From assembly GCA_964565645.1 (NCBI GenBank), contig CAZMFQ010000005.1:1-64000 (forward strand): a stretch of 64,000 nucleotides of DNA, written 5' to 3'. Below the pieces are notes generated by a model. The model had not been told where the DNA came from. It saw only the letters and a program-made list of their open reading frames with translations, and did not search any database. This document shows, one piece after another, positions 31,439-38,528 of the stretch; position 1 is the stretch's first letter; every line of letters starts with the position of its first letter. Position numbers and translations under genes: made by a program. This stretch comes from JAHIQC01 sp964565645 (lineage in GTDB: Bacteria > Actinomycetota > Coriobacteriia > Anaerosomatales > JAHIQC01).

Positions 31439-31882
31439 ATGTCGCGCATCGCCAGGCTCTGCATCCTGACCGTGCTCATGTTCTCGATCGCAGCCGCATC
31501 CGGATGTTCGGGCAGCGGGGATATCACGTACGTTCCGGACGGCGGCACGTACACCTCTGACGAACTCACCGCGATGGCAGCCGAGATCAAGGAGCCATCG
31601 GCAGCCGGTCGCCCCGTCTCCGAGGCGCCGGAACTACGACAGGCTGCCCTCACAAGACTGCGTCGCGACGAGGGGACCAGGCCGCTCGCCGATCTGCTCA
31701 CCAAGGCATTCCCCGCCGACGGACGCTCCGTGCCCTACTATGCCGAGCTGGGCTCGGTGAACGGGCACGATGCGTGGATCGTCGTCGAAGTCTGGGGTGC
31801 GACCGACGGCATCCTCGACAAACGAAGGGTCTGGGCCTTCAGCACCGATACCGGCGATGTGATCGTCTCCACCGTGTTCTGA
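31439..31882 (+). CDS. Predicted lipoprotein, unknown function
   Basis: 147 residues from ATG 31439 (GAAGGG upstream), not the longer frame from 31376. A lipoprotein signal: basic N-terminus MSRIARLC, hydrophobic stretch, and lipobox ASGC with the acylated Cys near residue 23. The mature part is a small acidic domain with a mixed alpha/beta pattern ending in AWIVVEVWGATDG and RRVWAFSTDTGDVIVST. No family recognised; probably anchored on the outer face of the membrane. Confidence 0.8.
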   Translation: MSRIARLCILTVLMFSIAAASGCSGSGDITYVPDGGTYTSDELTAMAAEIKEPSAAGRPVSEAPELRQAALTRLRRDEGTRPLADLLTKAFPADGRSVPYYAELGSVNGHDAWIVVEVWGATDGILDKRRVWAFSTDTGDVIVSTVF

Positions 31883-31896
31883 CGGTCGGTGTACCG

Positions 31897-32292
31897 TCAC
31901 ACCCGAGCCGACAGCGACGCCTCCAGGCCGCTCTCCTTCAACTCCATTGCGAAATCGGCCCTCAGTTCGGCCAGGATCTCCTCCGTGCTGCGACCAGCGG
32001 ACCGCAGGTCCTCGGCGATGGACATCACGAGGTACCTGGAGCGCACCGCCCGGCAGTGCGAATCTCTGGACCTGATGCTTCGACGCCGGATGACACCCCA
32101 GAAGTACGCTCGCATGCGATTGCGCTCTGAACGGCTGAGAACGGGGCCCATGTCCGTGAATCGCCGCAGCACCGCCCGGCGTGCCTCCTCGGCCAGTTCG
32201 ACCGGCACATCCCGGGATCCGACCGCCTCGCGGATCAGACGGGATACGGCCGCGTCCAGTGTGTTGGGTCCTGCAAACGCGTGTGTGACCAT
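31897..32292 (-). CDS. Small basic hypothetical protein, probably SOS-regulated
   Basis: 131 residues, start ATG 32292 with GTAGGAGG upstream. Rich in Arg (cluster RRRSIRSRDSHCRAVRSR in the middle) and mainly helical, without a signal peptide or recognised domain. A perfect LexA-type palindrome lies 13-26 bases upstream of the start codon. The basic helical character would fit nucleic-acid binding or a damage-induced regulator, but no function can be assigned. Confidence 0.8.
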   Translation of the reverse strand: MVTHAFAGPNTLDAAVSRLIREAVGSRDVPVELAEEARRAVLRRFTDMGPVLSRSERNRMRAYFWGVIRRRSIRSRDSHCRAVRSRYLVMSIAEDLRSAGRSTEEILAELRADFAMELKESGLEASLSARV

Positions 32293-32304
32293 GCCAACCT
32301 CCTA

Positions 32305-32318
32305 CGAACATCTGTTCG
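32305..32318 (-). promoter_or_regulatory. LexA/SOS-box palindrome
   Basis: CGAACATCTGTTCG: six-base arms CGAACA/TGTTCG are perfectly inverted around TC. It matches the Gram-positive/actinobacterial LexA box CGAAC-N4-GTTCG. A TACACT hexamer at 32328-32323 just upstream could be the -10, putting the box over the transcription start. Confidence 0.6.
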
Positions 32319-32352
32319 CAGGAGTGTACGTCGCGGGTCTGACACGCTGTTC

Positions 32353-32592
32353 CTAGAGCGGGAACACCATCGCGATCGAGTCTCTGTTCACCGCGAGGTA
32401 CGAAGGCTCGTACAACAGCTGATCGGTCGTGAGGCTGTACACCTTCGCGTCCGTGAGGGCGAAGAAGTCCTTTGCCTTCGAGTTCAGAGCGTCCGTCAGA
32501 CGGCTGCCTGAGAGCACATACATCTCACCCTCGATGCGGTACATCTGCGTGGCGATGGCAACCCGGACGCGGTCCTTGTTCGTATACACCAT
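32353..32592 (-). CDS. Small conserved hypothetical protein
   Basis: 79 residues from ATG 32592 with GAGGGGG upstream; the ATG-less extension to 32631 is not needed. Short beta-rich protein (VRVAIATQMYRIEGEMYV, then VYSLTTDQLLYEPSYLAVNRDSI) with no signal peptide, membrane helix or cysteine. It resembles small PilZ-size or DUF6812-like single-domain proteins, but I cannot assign a family with confidence. Confidence 0.75.
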   Translation of the reverse strand: MVYTNKDRVRVAIATQMYRIEGEMYVLSGSRLTDALNSKAKDFFALTDAKVYSLTTDQLLYEPSYLAVNRDSIAMVFPL

Positions 32593-32647
32593 GCGTACCC
32601 CCTCGAGCCACCGGATCCTAGACTGCACCATCGTAGCGCAATCGCGC

Positions 32648-33334
32648 TCATCGTAGGCCGGCGAGCCCCTCGACCCAATACTTCAGCCAGGCCGCCCCGG
32701 CGAGTTCGCCGATGCTGAGGGCCACAGCGAAACAGATCGGCGGCCACAGATCGGAGAACCTCTCAGCGCGCCGTTCGAATACGGGCAGCAGGCAGACGAT
32801 GACCAGATTCACGCACGTGAATGTGACTACGATCGCAGCGGCGACAAGCCACGGGTAGACCTGTCCGAGCCGAGGAGCCAACTGCAGCACACCGGTCCAG
32901 GCGACCGGGAGCGCCAGCAGGAAGAAGACGAAGGCGGAGCGGGAGCCGAAGACCCGCCCGGTTCCCCAGCGACGCCAGAGCTGGGAGTTGAGCAATGGGA
33001 AGGTGAACGCTGCGAGTGCGAACCCTGTCGCGAGCCCCGTGGCAAGCCTGATCGCATTCGTCGTCTGCCTCAACCCGGCATATGACGTCACGCCGTCATA
33101 GACGAGCGCAAGCACGAACAGGGCAAGGATGACCGACCTCTGTAGCGATGGGGGCTCTGTGGGCCTCTCGCGACCTTCCAGAGCCACAAGCAGAAGCAGG
33201 GCGATGACGAACCCCACATATATCCCGGTATCGCGTGCGCAGACCGGCACCTGGAGACCGCCGCCGAAGAACGAGCGCTCAGGAAGCTGATGACACAGCC
33301 CATACCCGAGCCAGTGCAACAGCATGTCCACCAC
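32648..33334 (-). CDS. DUF2085 family membrane protein
   Basis: 228 residues with about six hydrophobic spans. The N-terminal signature CHQLPERSFFGGGLQVPVCA followed by RDTGIYVGF is diagnostic of DUF2085: a Cys-His-Gln then a second Cys and Arg-Asp-Thr-Gly. The role is unknown; conserved Cys/His may bind metal. It lies 14 bp from the 32353-32592 gene and 60 bp downstream of tRNA-Pro. Confidence 0.88.
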   Translation of the reverse strand: MVDMLLHWLGYGLCHQLPERSFFGGGLQVPVCARDTGIYVGFVIALLLLVALEGRERPTEPPSLQRSVILALFVLALVYDGVTSYAGLRQTTNAIRLATGLATGFALAAFTFPLLNSQLWRRWGTGRVFGSRSAFVFFLLALPVAWTGVLQLAPRLGQVYPWLVAAAIVVTFTCVNLVIVCLLPVFERRAERFSDLWPPICFAVALSIGELAGAAWLKYWVEGLAGLR

Positions 33335-33394
33335 GCCTCCAGAGAACGAAAGCGGCAGACCGGCTCTCGCCGACCTGCCGCTTCACATACGAGA

Positions 33395-33471
33395 TGGTCG
33401 GGATGGCGGGATTCGAACCCACGACCTCTGCGTCCCGAACGCAGCGCTCTACCAAGCTGAGCCACATCCCG
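33395..33471 (-). tRNA. tRNA-Pro (CGG anticodon)
   Basis: Acceptor CGGGATG/CATCCCG, D-arm TGGCTCAGCTTGGTAGAGC, anticodon stem CTGCG/CGCAG around TTCGGGA (CGG), T-arm GGTTCGAATCC and encoded CCA. Confidence 0.95.
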
Positions 33472-33527
33472 ACGAGGCGCTATGATACACGCTCCGAGTC
33501 CGCAGGGTAAAGGGCGAATTCAGAGCA

Positions 33528-33563
33528 GAGGGCCCGGCCACCTTCTCGGTGGTCCGGGCCCTC
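33528..33563 (-). terminator. Hairpin downstream of the multihaem cytochrome gene
   Basis: A long GC-rich stem of about 15 bp (GAGGGCCCGG-CCACC with complement, one bulged base) and a 5-base loop begins 24 bases after the cytochrome stop. There is no U-tract; it may act as a terminator or 3' stabiliser. Confidence 0.6.
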
Positions 33564-33586
33564 GCTATCTCTCGTACGGTACTACG

Positions 33587-35698
33587 CTAGTTGCCCAGGA
33601 TCTTGGACGCCTGCCTGACGTGGCAGTACGAACAGAAGGTCTCCTGGTGGCAGTCGAAGCAGGCCTCCGCGCCGGACTTCTTGACGCTGTCCGGATGTGC
33701 GGTCACCCAGCGCTCGGCGGCCGTGTACTGGTGATGACAGTTGTCACAGAAGGACTGCGTGTGACAGTTGGTGCAGACCGCCTTGGCGATCTTCTTGTCC
33801 TTGAAGCCCTGTGCATGGGCTCCGCCGTTGTCCGCCGTGGGCTTCGCACCCTTCTCGGGACCGAAACCTGCCGGGTGCGGCATCTCGACCTTGTGGCAGC
33901 CCATGCAGAACTTGTTGTCCTTGGGCGTACCCGCACCATGACAGTACGTGCAGCTGTCGGAGGCCTTGTTGTACGCGGCGGGATGCAGGGCCGGGGTGCT
34001 CAGGGCGGCGCGCTTGGTCCAGCCCTTGGCCTTGTGAGAGACCGGCACGACCTTGCGGCTCGTGTGGCACGCCACGCAGAAGTCCTGCTTGTGGCACTTC
34101 TCGAAGCAGGCCTTGGCGCCGCTCTTGTTCACGATACCACCGTGAACGCCGAGCCACGGCTTGCCGTCGACGGCACCCTCGTGGTGGCAGTCGCTGCACA
34201 GCTCCTTGAAGGTGTGGCAGTTCGCGCAGACCTGAGGCTGTGTCTTGCCCGTCTTGGAGTGGAACTTCTTGAACTCCTGAGGATGCGGAACTTCGAGCTT
34301 GTGGCAGCCGAAACAGAACTTGTTCTTGTTCGGCGCGCCCTCGCCGTGGCAGATCGCACAAGCATCAGGCTGCGCCTTGAAGGAGTCAGCGTGGACTCCC
34401 AGGGCGTCCTTGGACTTGCGCAGCCAGTCGGCGGCCTTGTGGGAAGTCGGCAGCGGCTGCTTCTTGGTGTGGCAGTCGAGACAGAACTTCTTCTCGTGGC
34501 ACTTCTCGAGACAACCGGTGATGCCGTTCTTGGTGACGGCCTTCGCGTGCTGGGTCTCCCATGCGACCTTCGGATCGTACGTCCACTTGGACGCGGTTCC
34601 GTGGTGGCAGTTGTTGCAGAACAGGAAGTTGGTCTTCTTGGTCTGGTGGCACATGTCGCACTTGTCGGCCTTGGTCTTGGAGAGCGCGGGGTGACCGGCG
34701 GGATCGTCGGCCTTCTTGGGCTCCTTGAACTCGGCGGGGTGCGGCATCTCCATGCCGTGGCAGTTCGCGCAGAAGCTGTCGAGGTGACAGGTCGAACAGT
34801 AGTTGACCTCGCCCACTGCGGGCATCTCCTCAGCCCAGGGATTCTCAACACCCTGCGCGGCAGCAGCCTCGACGCCGAGCGACGAAGTCTCGGTGCTCTC
34901 ACCGGACTCCTCGGCAGGTGCGCCCTCTTCGGACGCCCCCTCCTCGCCCTCACCCATGGCCGCAGCGACCTCAGCCTGCGCCTCCTTCGCCAGTTCGGCG
35001 TGCTTGGCGGGGTAGAAGTCCTTCGCCAGATGGCTCGGGGGCTTGAGCTGGAAGTCCTTGGGATGACACTTGGCGCATGCGCCCGGGGCCTTGGCGTCCT
35101 TCTCAAGGCCATGGCAGCGGAAGCATGCGGTCATGCCCATGAAGTCCTCATGACCCTTGTTGAGCTCGCCCGACTCGGGATCCTTGTTGACGAAGGTTAT
35201 CCCGTCCTCGTTATGCGCGACCCGGTTGTGACACAGCGTGCACGTGACCTCGTTCTCCTCGTGCACCTTGTGGTCGATGATGATTCCGGGGCTCGTGGTG
35301 ATCTTGCGATTCTCAGAGTGGCACTGCGTGCAGTTCTTGGGATTGAACTCCAGCGCAACCTCCGACTCACCGTTCAGCGGTATCTCGTAGAGACCGCGTG
35401 CGGTCAGATACAGCTCGCCGAGGGCCGATGCCTTGTGGATTACGAAGGTGATCGGGTCCGAGTTCACCGGCATATGGCAAGCCATACACGAGATCTTGGA
35501 GTGCGACGAGTTGTTGTACGCGGTGATGGTGTCGTCCTGAACCGCGTGACACGCGTTCGCACAGAACCAGTAAGTCGAGGTCACCCCCAATGCGACTACA
35601 ACGAACGCGGCCAACAGCAGGACGACCACGCCCGTCCAGATGATGTACCGCGGCCGACGGACCGGGTCCTTGAACCCGGCCAGCGAGATCTTGGCCAT
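33587..35698 (-). CDS. Membrane-anchored multihaem c-type cytochrome (about 24 haem sites)
   Basis: 703 residues from ATG 35698 (AAGGAG eight bases before; the ATG at 35704 is too close to it). One N-terminal membrane helix (IIWTGVVVLLLAAFVVVAL) anchors an extracytoplasmic domain of NapC/NirT-like start (WFCANACHAV, SCMACHMPVNSDPITFVIHK). I count 21 CXXCH motifs plus three CX3CH (CANACH, CLEKCH, CFEKCH). An acidic Ala/Glu/Ser linker at about 235-290 separates an N-terminal 6-haem part from an 18-haem part built of repeats of the type CHGxGxPxxxKFCxGCHKxExPHP ... CxNCHT ... CFEKCH ... CxxCHT. A role in electron transfer from menaquinone across the wall is inferred. No cytochrome biogenesis genes lie nearby. 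Confidence 0.95.
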   Translation of the reverse strand: MAKISLAGFKDPVRRPRYIIWTGVVVLLLAAFVVVALGVTSTYWFCANACHAVQDDTITAYNNSSHSKISCMACHMPVNSDPITFVIHKASALGELYLTARGLYEIPLNGESEVALEFNPKNCTQCHSENRKITTSPGIIIDHKVHEENEVTCTLCHNRVAHNEDGITFVNKDPESGELNKGHEDFMGMTACFRCHGLEKDAKAPGACAKCHPKDFQLKPPSHLAKDFYPAKHAELAKEAQAEVAAAMGEGEEGASEEGAPAEESGESTETSSLGVEAAAAQGVENPWAEEMPAVGEVNYCSTCHLDSFCANCHGMEMPHPAEFKEPKKADDPAGHPALSKTKADKCDMCHQTKKTNFLFCNNCHHGTASKWTYDPKVAWETQHAKAVTKNGITGCLEKCHEKKFCLDCHTKKQPLPTSHKAADWLRKSKDALGVHADSFKAQPDACAICHGEGAPNKNKFCFGCHKLEVPHPQEFKKFHSKTGKTQPQVCANCHTFKELCSDCHHEGAVDGKPWLGVHGGIVNKSGAKACFEKCHKQDFCVACHTSRKVVPVSHKAKGWTKRAALSTPALHPAAYNKASDSCTYCHGAGTPKDNKFCMGCHKVEMPHPAGFGPEKGAKPTADNGGAHAQGFKDKKIAKAVCTNCHTQSFCDNCHHQYTAAERWVTAHPDSVKKSGAEACFDCHQETFCSYCHVRQASKILGN

Positions 35699-35879
35699 AC
35701 ACATCTCTCCTTGCTCGCATCAGGGGTCTATATCGCACACGTGAACAGCGGCACAAAGCCCGCTCGTCCCGCCTACGATATAAGAACCCGTTCATCCACT
35801 CAACAGCATACACACACAAACCACACGCATTCTTAACATTGGTTCGCCGTCTCGGGCTCCAATCCTTTGCGAAACGGGG

Positions 35880-36344
35880 CTATGAGACAGCCAGAATGAT
35901 GGAGAGTTCGACCGGGGAGTTCATCGGCAGCGAGCTCACGCCGATCGCCTCTCTGGCGTGGCGCCCGCCCTCGCCAAACGCGGTGATGAGACACGCGCTC
36001 GCTGCGTTGAGCACGAACGGTTGAGCATGGAAGCCGCTGTCGCAGGCCACATACCCTACGAGCTTGACCACGCGCACGACGGCATCAAGGTCACAAACGG
36101 TCGAAGCCGCCGACAGCGCGTTGAGTGCGGCGCGCTCGGCGCAGCGGGCAGCAGTCTCCGGATCGACATCGATACCGACGAGACCCTCGGAAAGCAGCGC
36201 TCCCTCGATGAGCGGCAGCTGACCGGAGGTGTAGACGAACTCGCCCACGCGGACAGCGGGAACGTAGTCACCGAGCGCCGCCGGGGGTTCGGGAAGCAGA
36301 AGGCCTGCGTCCGCAAGGCGCTGCGCCACCCCTGACAGGCTCAT
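35880..36344 (-). CDS. RidA (YjgF/YER057c/UK114) family protein
   Basis: 154 residues. YPAVRVGEFVYTSGQLPL-like start (VPAVRVGEFVYTSGQLPLIEG), VVRVVKLVGYV in the middle and the C-terminal HAREAIGVSSLPMNSPVELSI with the Arg and Glu typical of imine deaminases. It would hydrolyse reactive enamine/imine intermediates. It overlaps the chemoreceptor stop by four bases (ATGA), an unusual partner. Confidence 0.9.
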   Translation of the reverse strand: MSLSGVAQRLADAGLLLPEPPAALGDYVPAVRVGEFVYTSGQLPLIEGALLSEGLVGIDVDPETAARCAERAALNALSAASTVCDLDAVVRVVKLVGYVACDSGFHAQPFVLNAASACLITAFGEGGRHAREAIGVSSLPMNSPVELSIILAVS

Positions 36345-37498
36345 CGGGCCAGAAGCGAGTCGGCCAACTGGTTGAGGTCCATGATCGCAGCGGATATCTG
36401 CCGAGTCGTCTCGGCGGACTGCTGGCTGACCTGCGCGACCTCCTTCATGGAGAGCACCACCTGGTCGGACGCAGTGCGCTGCTGCTGGGTCGCGATGGAT
36501 ATCTGCTTGGCGGCATCGGTGGTCTCTTCGACCTGATGCACGATCTTCTCGAGCGAATCGGCCGTACGGGACGCGAGGGACTTGCCCTCATCCACCTTCT
36601 TGGCCGCCCGCTCGGTGGACATGATGAGTTGTGAGGTCGACGCCTGGATCTCCCGCACGACCCGCCCGATCTCCTGGGTGGATTCGGTGACGGAATCCGC
36701 AAGCTTGCGGATCTCCTCGGCCACCACCGCGAAGCCCTTGCCCGCCTCGCCCGCGCGCGCCGCCTCGATCGCGGCATTGAGCGCGAGGATCTTGGTCTGC
36801 TCCGCGATGTCGTCGATGATGACGAGCACCCTGCCGATCTCCTGGCTGCGCTCGCCCAGGGCGAGGATACGGTCCGAGGACTGCTGAGTGCTGACGCGGA
36901 TCTCCTCGATGCCGTCGGTGGTGTCCGCCACCGCCTGCATGCCCTCCTCGGCGCTCGCGAGCGTTCTCTCCGCAACAGCGACCACCGCCGAGGAGTTGTC
37001 CGCGATCTGCTTGGAGGTCTGGGCGAGCTCCTCTACCGTCGCGGAGGTCTGGGTCACGGCCGCGGCCTGCTCGGCCGCTCCTGAGGCCTGCTGCTCGGTG
37101 GCCGCGAGCACCTCGGACGTGAGCGCTCGCATGTCGTTGTTCACCGATCGGGCGTGGTCCAGGAGCATGTTGAGCCTGCCGAGCAGATCGATGACCTGAG
37201 CCTGCATGTCATCGCACGTCTCGTCCGCGGCGGCCTGCATACCGAAACGCTTCTCGGCCAACTCGATGACCTCACGGAACAGCCCTTCGCCGGTACGGAC
37301 CGCGACCAGGACACACAAGAATCCCAGGACCACCCCCGCAACGACACACAGCAGCGAGAACACGATCCAGAGCAACTGGCTCTTGGGCTCGACGAAGAAG
37401 CTCGCGACGAGCGGGAAGACGACACCGACACCCACACCGGCCGCAAGCATGGCTATGACCAACTTCTTGTTGGTGCGGGTCAGTTTCATGACTGCCAC
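36341..37498 (-). CDS. Methyl-accepting chemotaxis protein without periplasmic sensor domain
   Basis: 385 residues from GTG 37498 (GGAGGG six bases before). Two adjacent membrane spans (about 12-35 and 42-66) leave almost no extracellular loop. A short linker leads into the signalling coiled coil with the hairpin tip ILALNAAIEAARAGEAGKGF. There is no HAMP that I recognise and no CheR/CheB docking pentapeptide at the C-terminus (LADSLLAR). It may sense membrane or cytoplasmic signals. It is coupled to the RidA gene. Confidence 0.92.
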   Translation of the reverse strand: MAVMKLTRTNKKLVIAMLAAGVGVGVVFPLVASFFVEPKSQLLWIVFSLLCVVAGVVLGFLCVLVAVRTGEGLFREVIELAEKRFGMQAAADETCDDMQAQVIDLLGRLNMLLDHARSVNNDMRALTSEVLAATEQQASGAAEQAAAVTQTSATVEELAQTSKQIADNSSAVVAVAERTLASAEEGMQAVADTTDGIEEIRVSTQQSSDRILALGERSQEIGRVLVIIDDIAEQTKILALNAAIEAARAGEAGKGFAVVAEEIRKLADSVTESTQEIGRVVREIQASTSQLIMSTERAAKKVDEGKSLASRTADSLEKIVHQVEETTDAAKQISIATQQQRTASDQVVLSMKEVAQVSQQSAETTRQISAAIMDLNQLADSLLAR

Positions 37499-37571
37499 TC
37501 GTCACCCTCCGTCCAAGGTCGGAACCGACCCCATACTAGCAAGGGCGCCTGACGTTAACTAGCCTTCAGGG

Positions 37572-37600
37572 TTGTATTGGTATACCCCATGGGGTATACT
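37572..37600 (+). promoter_or_regulatory. Promoter with perfect 20-bp palindromic operator (CsoR/CstR-like)
   Basis: -35 TTGTAT (37572-37577), 17-base spacer, -10 TATACT (37595-37600). The spacer and -10 are covered by GTATACCCCATGGGGTATAC (37580-37599), a perfect palindrome. Its ATACCCC...GGGGTAT core is the pattern bound by CsoR/CstR/FrmR-family repressors (copper, persulfide or aldehyde sensors). It drives the ferredoxin-selenoprotein pair. No csoR-family gene is in the window. Confidence 0.8.
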
Positions 37601-37642
37601 TCCCTCAGATAAGGCCCACCCCTGATGATCGAGGAAGTGAAG

Positions 37643-37843
37643 ATGCAGATCACGATCGACAACAGTGCATGCGACCGTTCCCCGGGGTGTCCGTCGAGAC
37701 GCGTCTGTCCGACAGGCGCGATCCAGCCCGCCGAAGGCGGACCGTACCCGGGCGCCAACGGATATACATTGATCGAGGAATTGTGCAAAGGTTGCGGCGT
37801 ATGCGTACGGGTGTGCGCCGGCGGGGCCGTCCAGTTCTCGTAG
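37643..37843 (+). CDS. Small [4Fe-4S] ferredoxin-like protein with seven cysteines
   Basis: 66 residues from ATG 37643 (GAGGAAGTGAAG upstream). The second half has a complete CKGCGVCVRVC motif (C48, C51, C54, C58). The first half has only C10, C16 and C22-P (spacing C-x5-C-x5-CP instead of C-x2-C-x2-C-x3-CP). One full cubane is expected (C48, C51, C54 with C22); the second site (C10, C16, C58) lacks a fourth cysteine and may hold a [3Fe-4S] or labile cluster. It ends 8 bases before the selenoprotein start, so the pair is one operon. Confidence 0.85.
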   Translation: MQITIDNSACDRSPGCPSRRVCPTGAIQPAEGGPYPGANGYTLIEELCKGCGVCVRVCAGGAVQFS

Positions 37844-37851
37844 GAGGAACC

Positions 37852-38181
37852 ATGGGAGACACGAAGATCACGGTCGAGGTATATGACCTCCCCGCCCAGA
37901 CCGCCTGCTTCAGCGGAGGATGAGGACCGTCCTGGTCTCCGGAGGAGATCACGGCCATCATCAAACAGGAGATGGCACAACGTTTCGGCGACGCGGCGGA
38001 GATCCTGTACCACAACGTGCAGGATGAGGAAGTCCAGCGTCGCAGCCCCAAGATCATCGAGGAGATCGAGAACCGCGGTCTTCTGTACCCCGTGACGGTG
38101 ATCGGCGGTATGCCGGTCTACGACGGCGCGGTCTCCTACCCGGCGATCCTGCGAGCGGTCGGGAACAAGCTGGCCGAGTGA
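37852..38181 (+). CDS. Thioredoxin-fold selenoprotein with in-frame UGA (Sec24)
   Basis: 109 residues from ATG 37852 (TAGGAGGAACC upstream), reading through TGA at 37921-37923 as selenocysteine: TACFSGG-U-GPSWSPEEI. The frame continues without interruption to TGA 38179. C19 and U24 could form a redox pair in a C-x4-U motif after the first beta strand. The rest (ILYHNVQD, then LLYPVTVIGGMPVYDG) follows a thioredoxin-like beta-alpha pattern that recalls the YuzD/DUF1462 family, and possibly the SaoT-type thioredoxin-like selenoproteins; assignment is tentative. A SECIS-like hairpin starts directly after the UGA. A partner ferredoxin and a metal/sulfur-type operator suggest a redox or persulfide role (inference). 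Confidence 0.85.
37921..37951 (+). other. Bacterial SECIS-like hairpin at the UGA codon
   Basis: UGA at 37921-37923, then an 8-bp stem (TGGTCTCC, 37933-37940, with GGAGATCA, 37944-37951, one G-U) and a GGA loop at 37941-37943. The loop begins 17 bases after the UGA and starts with G, within the published bacterial SECIS rules (16-37 bases, G in the first two loop positions). SelB would deliver Sec-tRNA here. Confidence 0.7.
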
Positions 38182-38204
38182 ACCGGATAGCGATCGAAGA
38201 GCCT

Positions 38205-38237
38205 CGACGCCGAGGAGCACTCAGCTCCTCGGCGTCG
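38205..38237. terminator. Bidirectional terminator between selenoprotein and J-domain genes
   Basis: A perfect 14-bp stem (CGACGCCGAGGAGC with complement, ACTCA loop) follows the selenoprotein stop by 23 bases and overlaps the last codons of the convergent J-domain gene. A pyrimidine-rich stretch TCACTTTCTC follows on the plus strand. Confidence 0.8.
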
Positions 38238-38523
38238 TCACTTTCTCGAACAGCATGCCGAGCAACCCCTTGCCCATGAAGGTGTCCCAGGCCGAGACTC
38301 CCGTGTCAGGCCCGAGGGTCGCGTCGTAGGCGCTACGCAGAGCAGGGTCCCCCAGAACGGCGTACGCATCGTTGATCCTGCGCATCCGTTCCGTGGCGTG
38401 CGGGCGCTGTGCGGGATCGACCACGTCGGGGTGGTGTTTGAGCGACAGAGCACGGTAGGCCTTGTCTACGACCTCCTGCTCCGCGTGCCGTGAGACCTGC
38501 AGCGTGCGGTAGTGATCCAACAC
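38221..38523 (-). CDS. J-domain (DnaJ-like) small protein
   Basis: About 100 residues. A J domain occupies most of it (DHYRTLQVSRHAEQEVVDKAYR, then LKHHPDVVDPAQ with the HPD motif, and RMRRINDAYAVLGDP). The J domain should stimulate an Hsp70 ATPase; there are no zinc-finger or client-binding domains. The short C-terminus WDTFMGKGLLGMLFEKV is amphipathic. The start is uncertain: GTG 38523 or TTG 38520, both right after the PBP stop with AGGGGG upstream. Confidence 0.85.
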   Translation of the reverse strand: MLDHYRTLQVSRHAEQEVVDKAYRALSLKHHPDVVDPAQRPHATERMRRINDAYAVLGDPALRSAYDATLGPDTGVSAWDTFMGKGLLGMLFEKVTTPRS

Positions 38524-38528
38524 TCCCC

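Noticed and set aside
33482..35836. 784-codon plus-strand frame opposite the multihaem cytochrome
   Set aside because: The minus strand carries 24 haem motifs; the plus frame is repetitive Val/Leu/Arg shadow and also runs through the region of tRNA-Pro's flanking terminator.
37921..37923. The in-frame TGA as a nonsense mutation or frameshift (pseudogene)
   Set aside because: The frame on both sides is protein-like, the TGA sits in a redox-type C-x4-U motif, and a SECIS-like hairpin follows at the required distance.
37555..38220. Long minus-strand open frame (221 codons) covering the ferredoxin and selenoprotein
   Set aside because: It has no recognisable domain and runs antisense to a promoter, two ribosome sites, Cys motifs and a SECIS hairpin on the plus strand; it is a shadow frame of GC-rich DNA.
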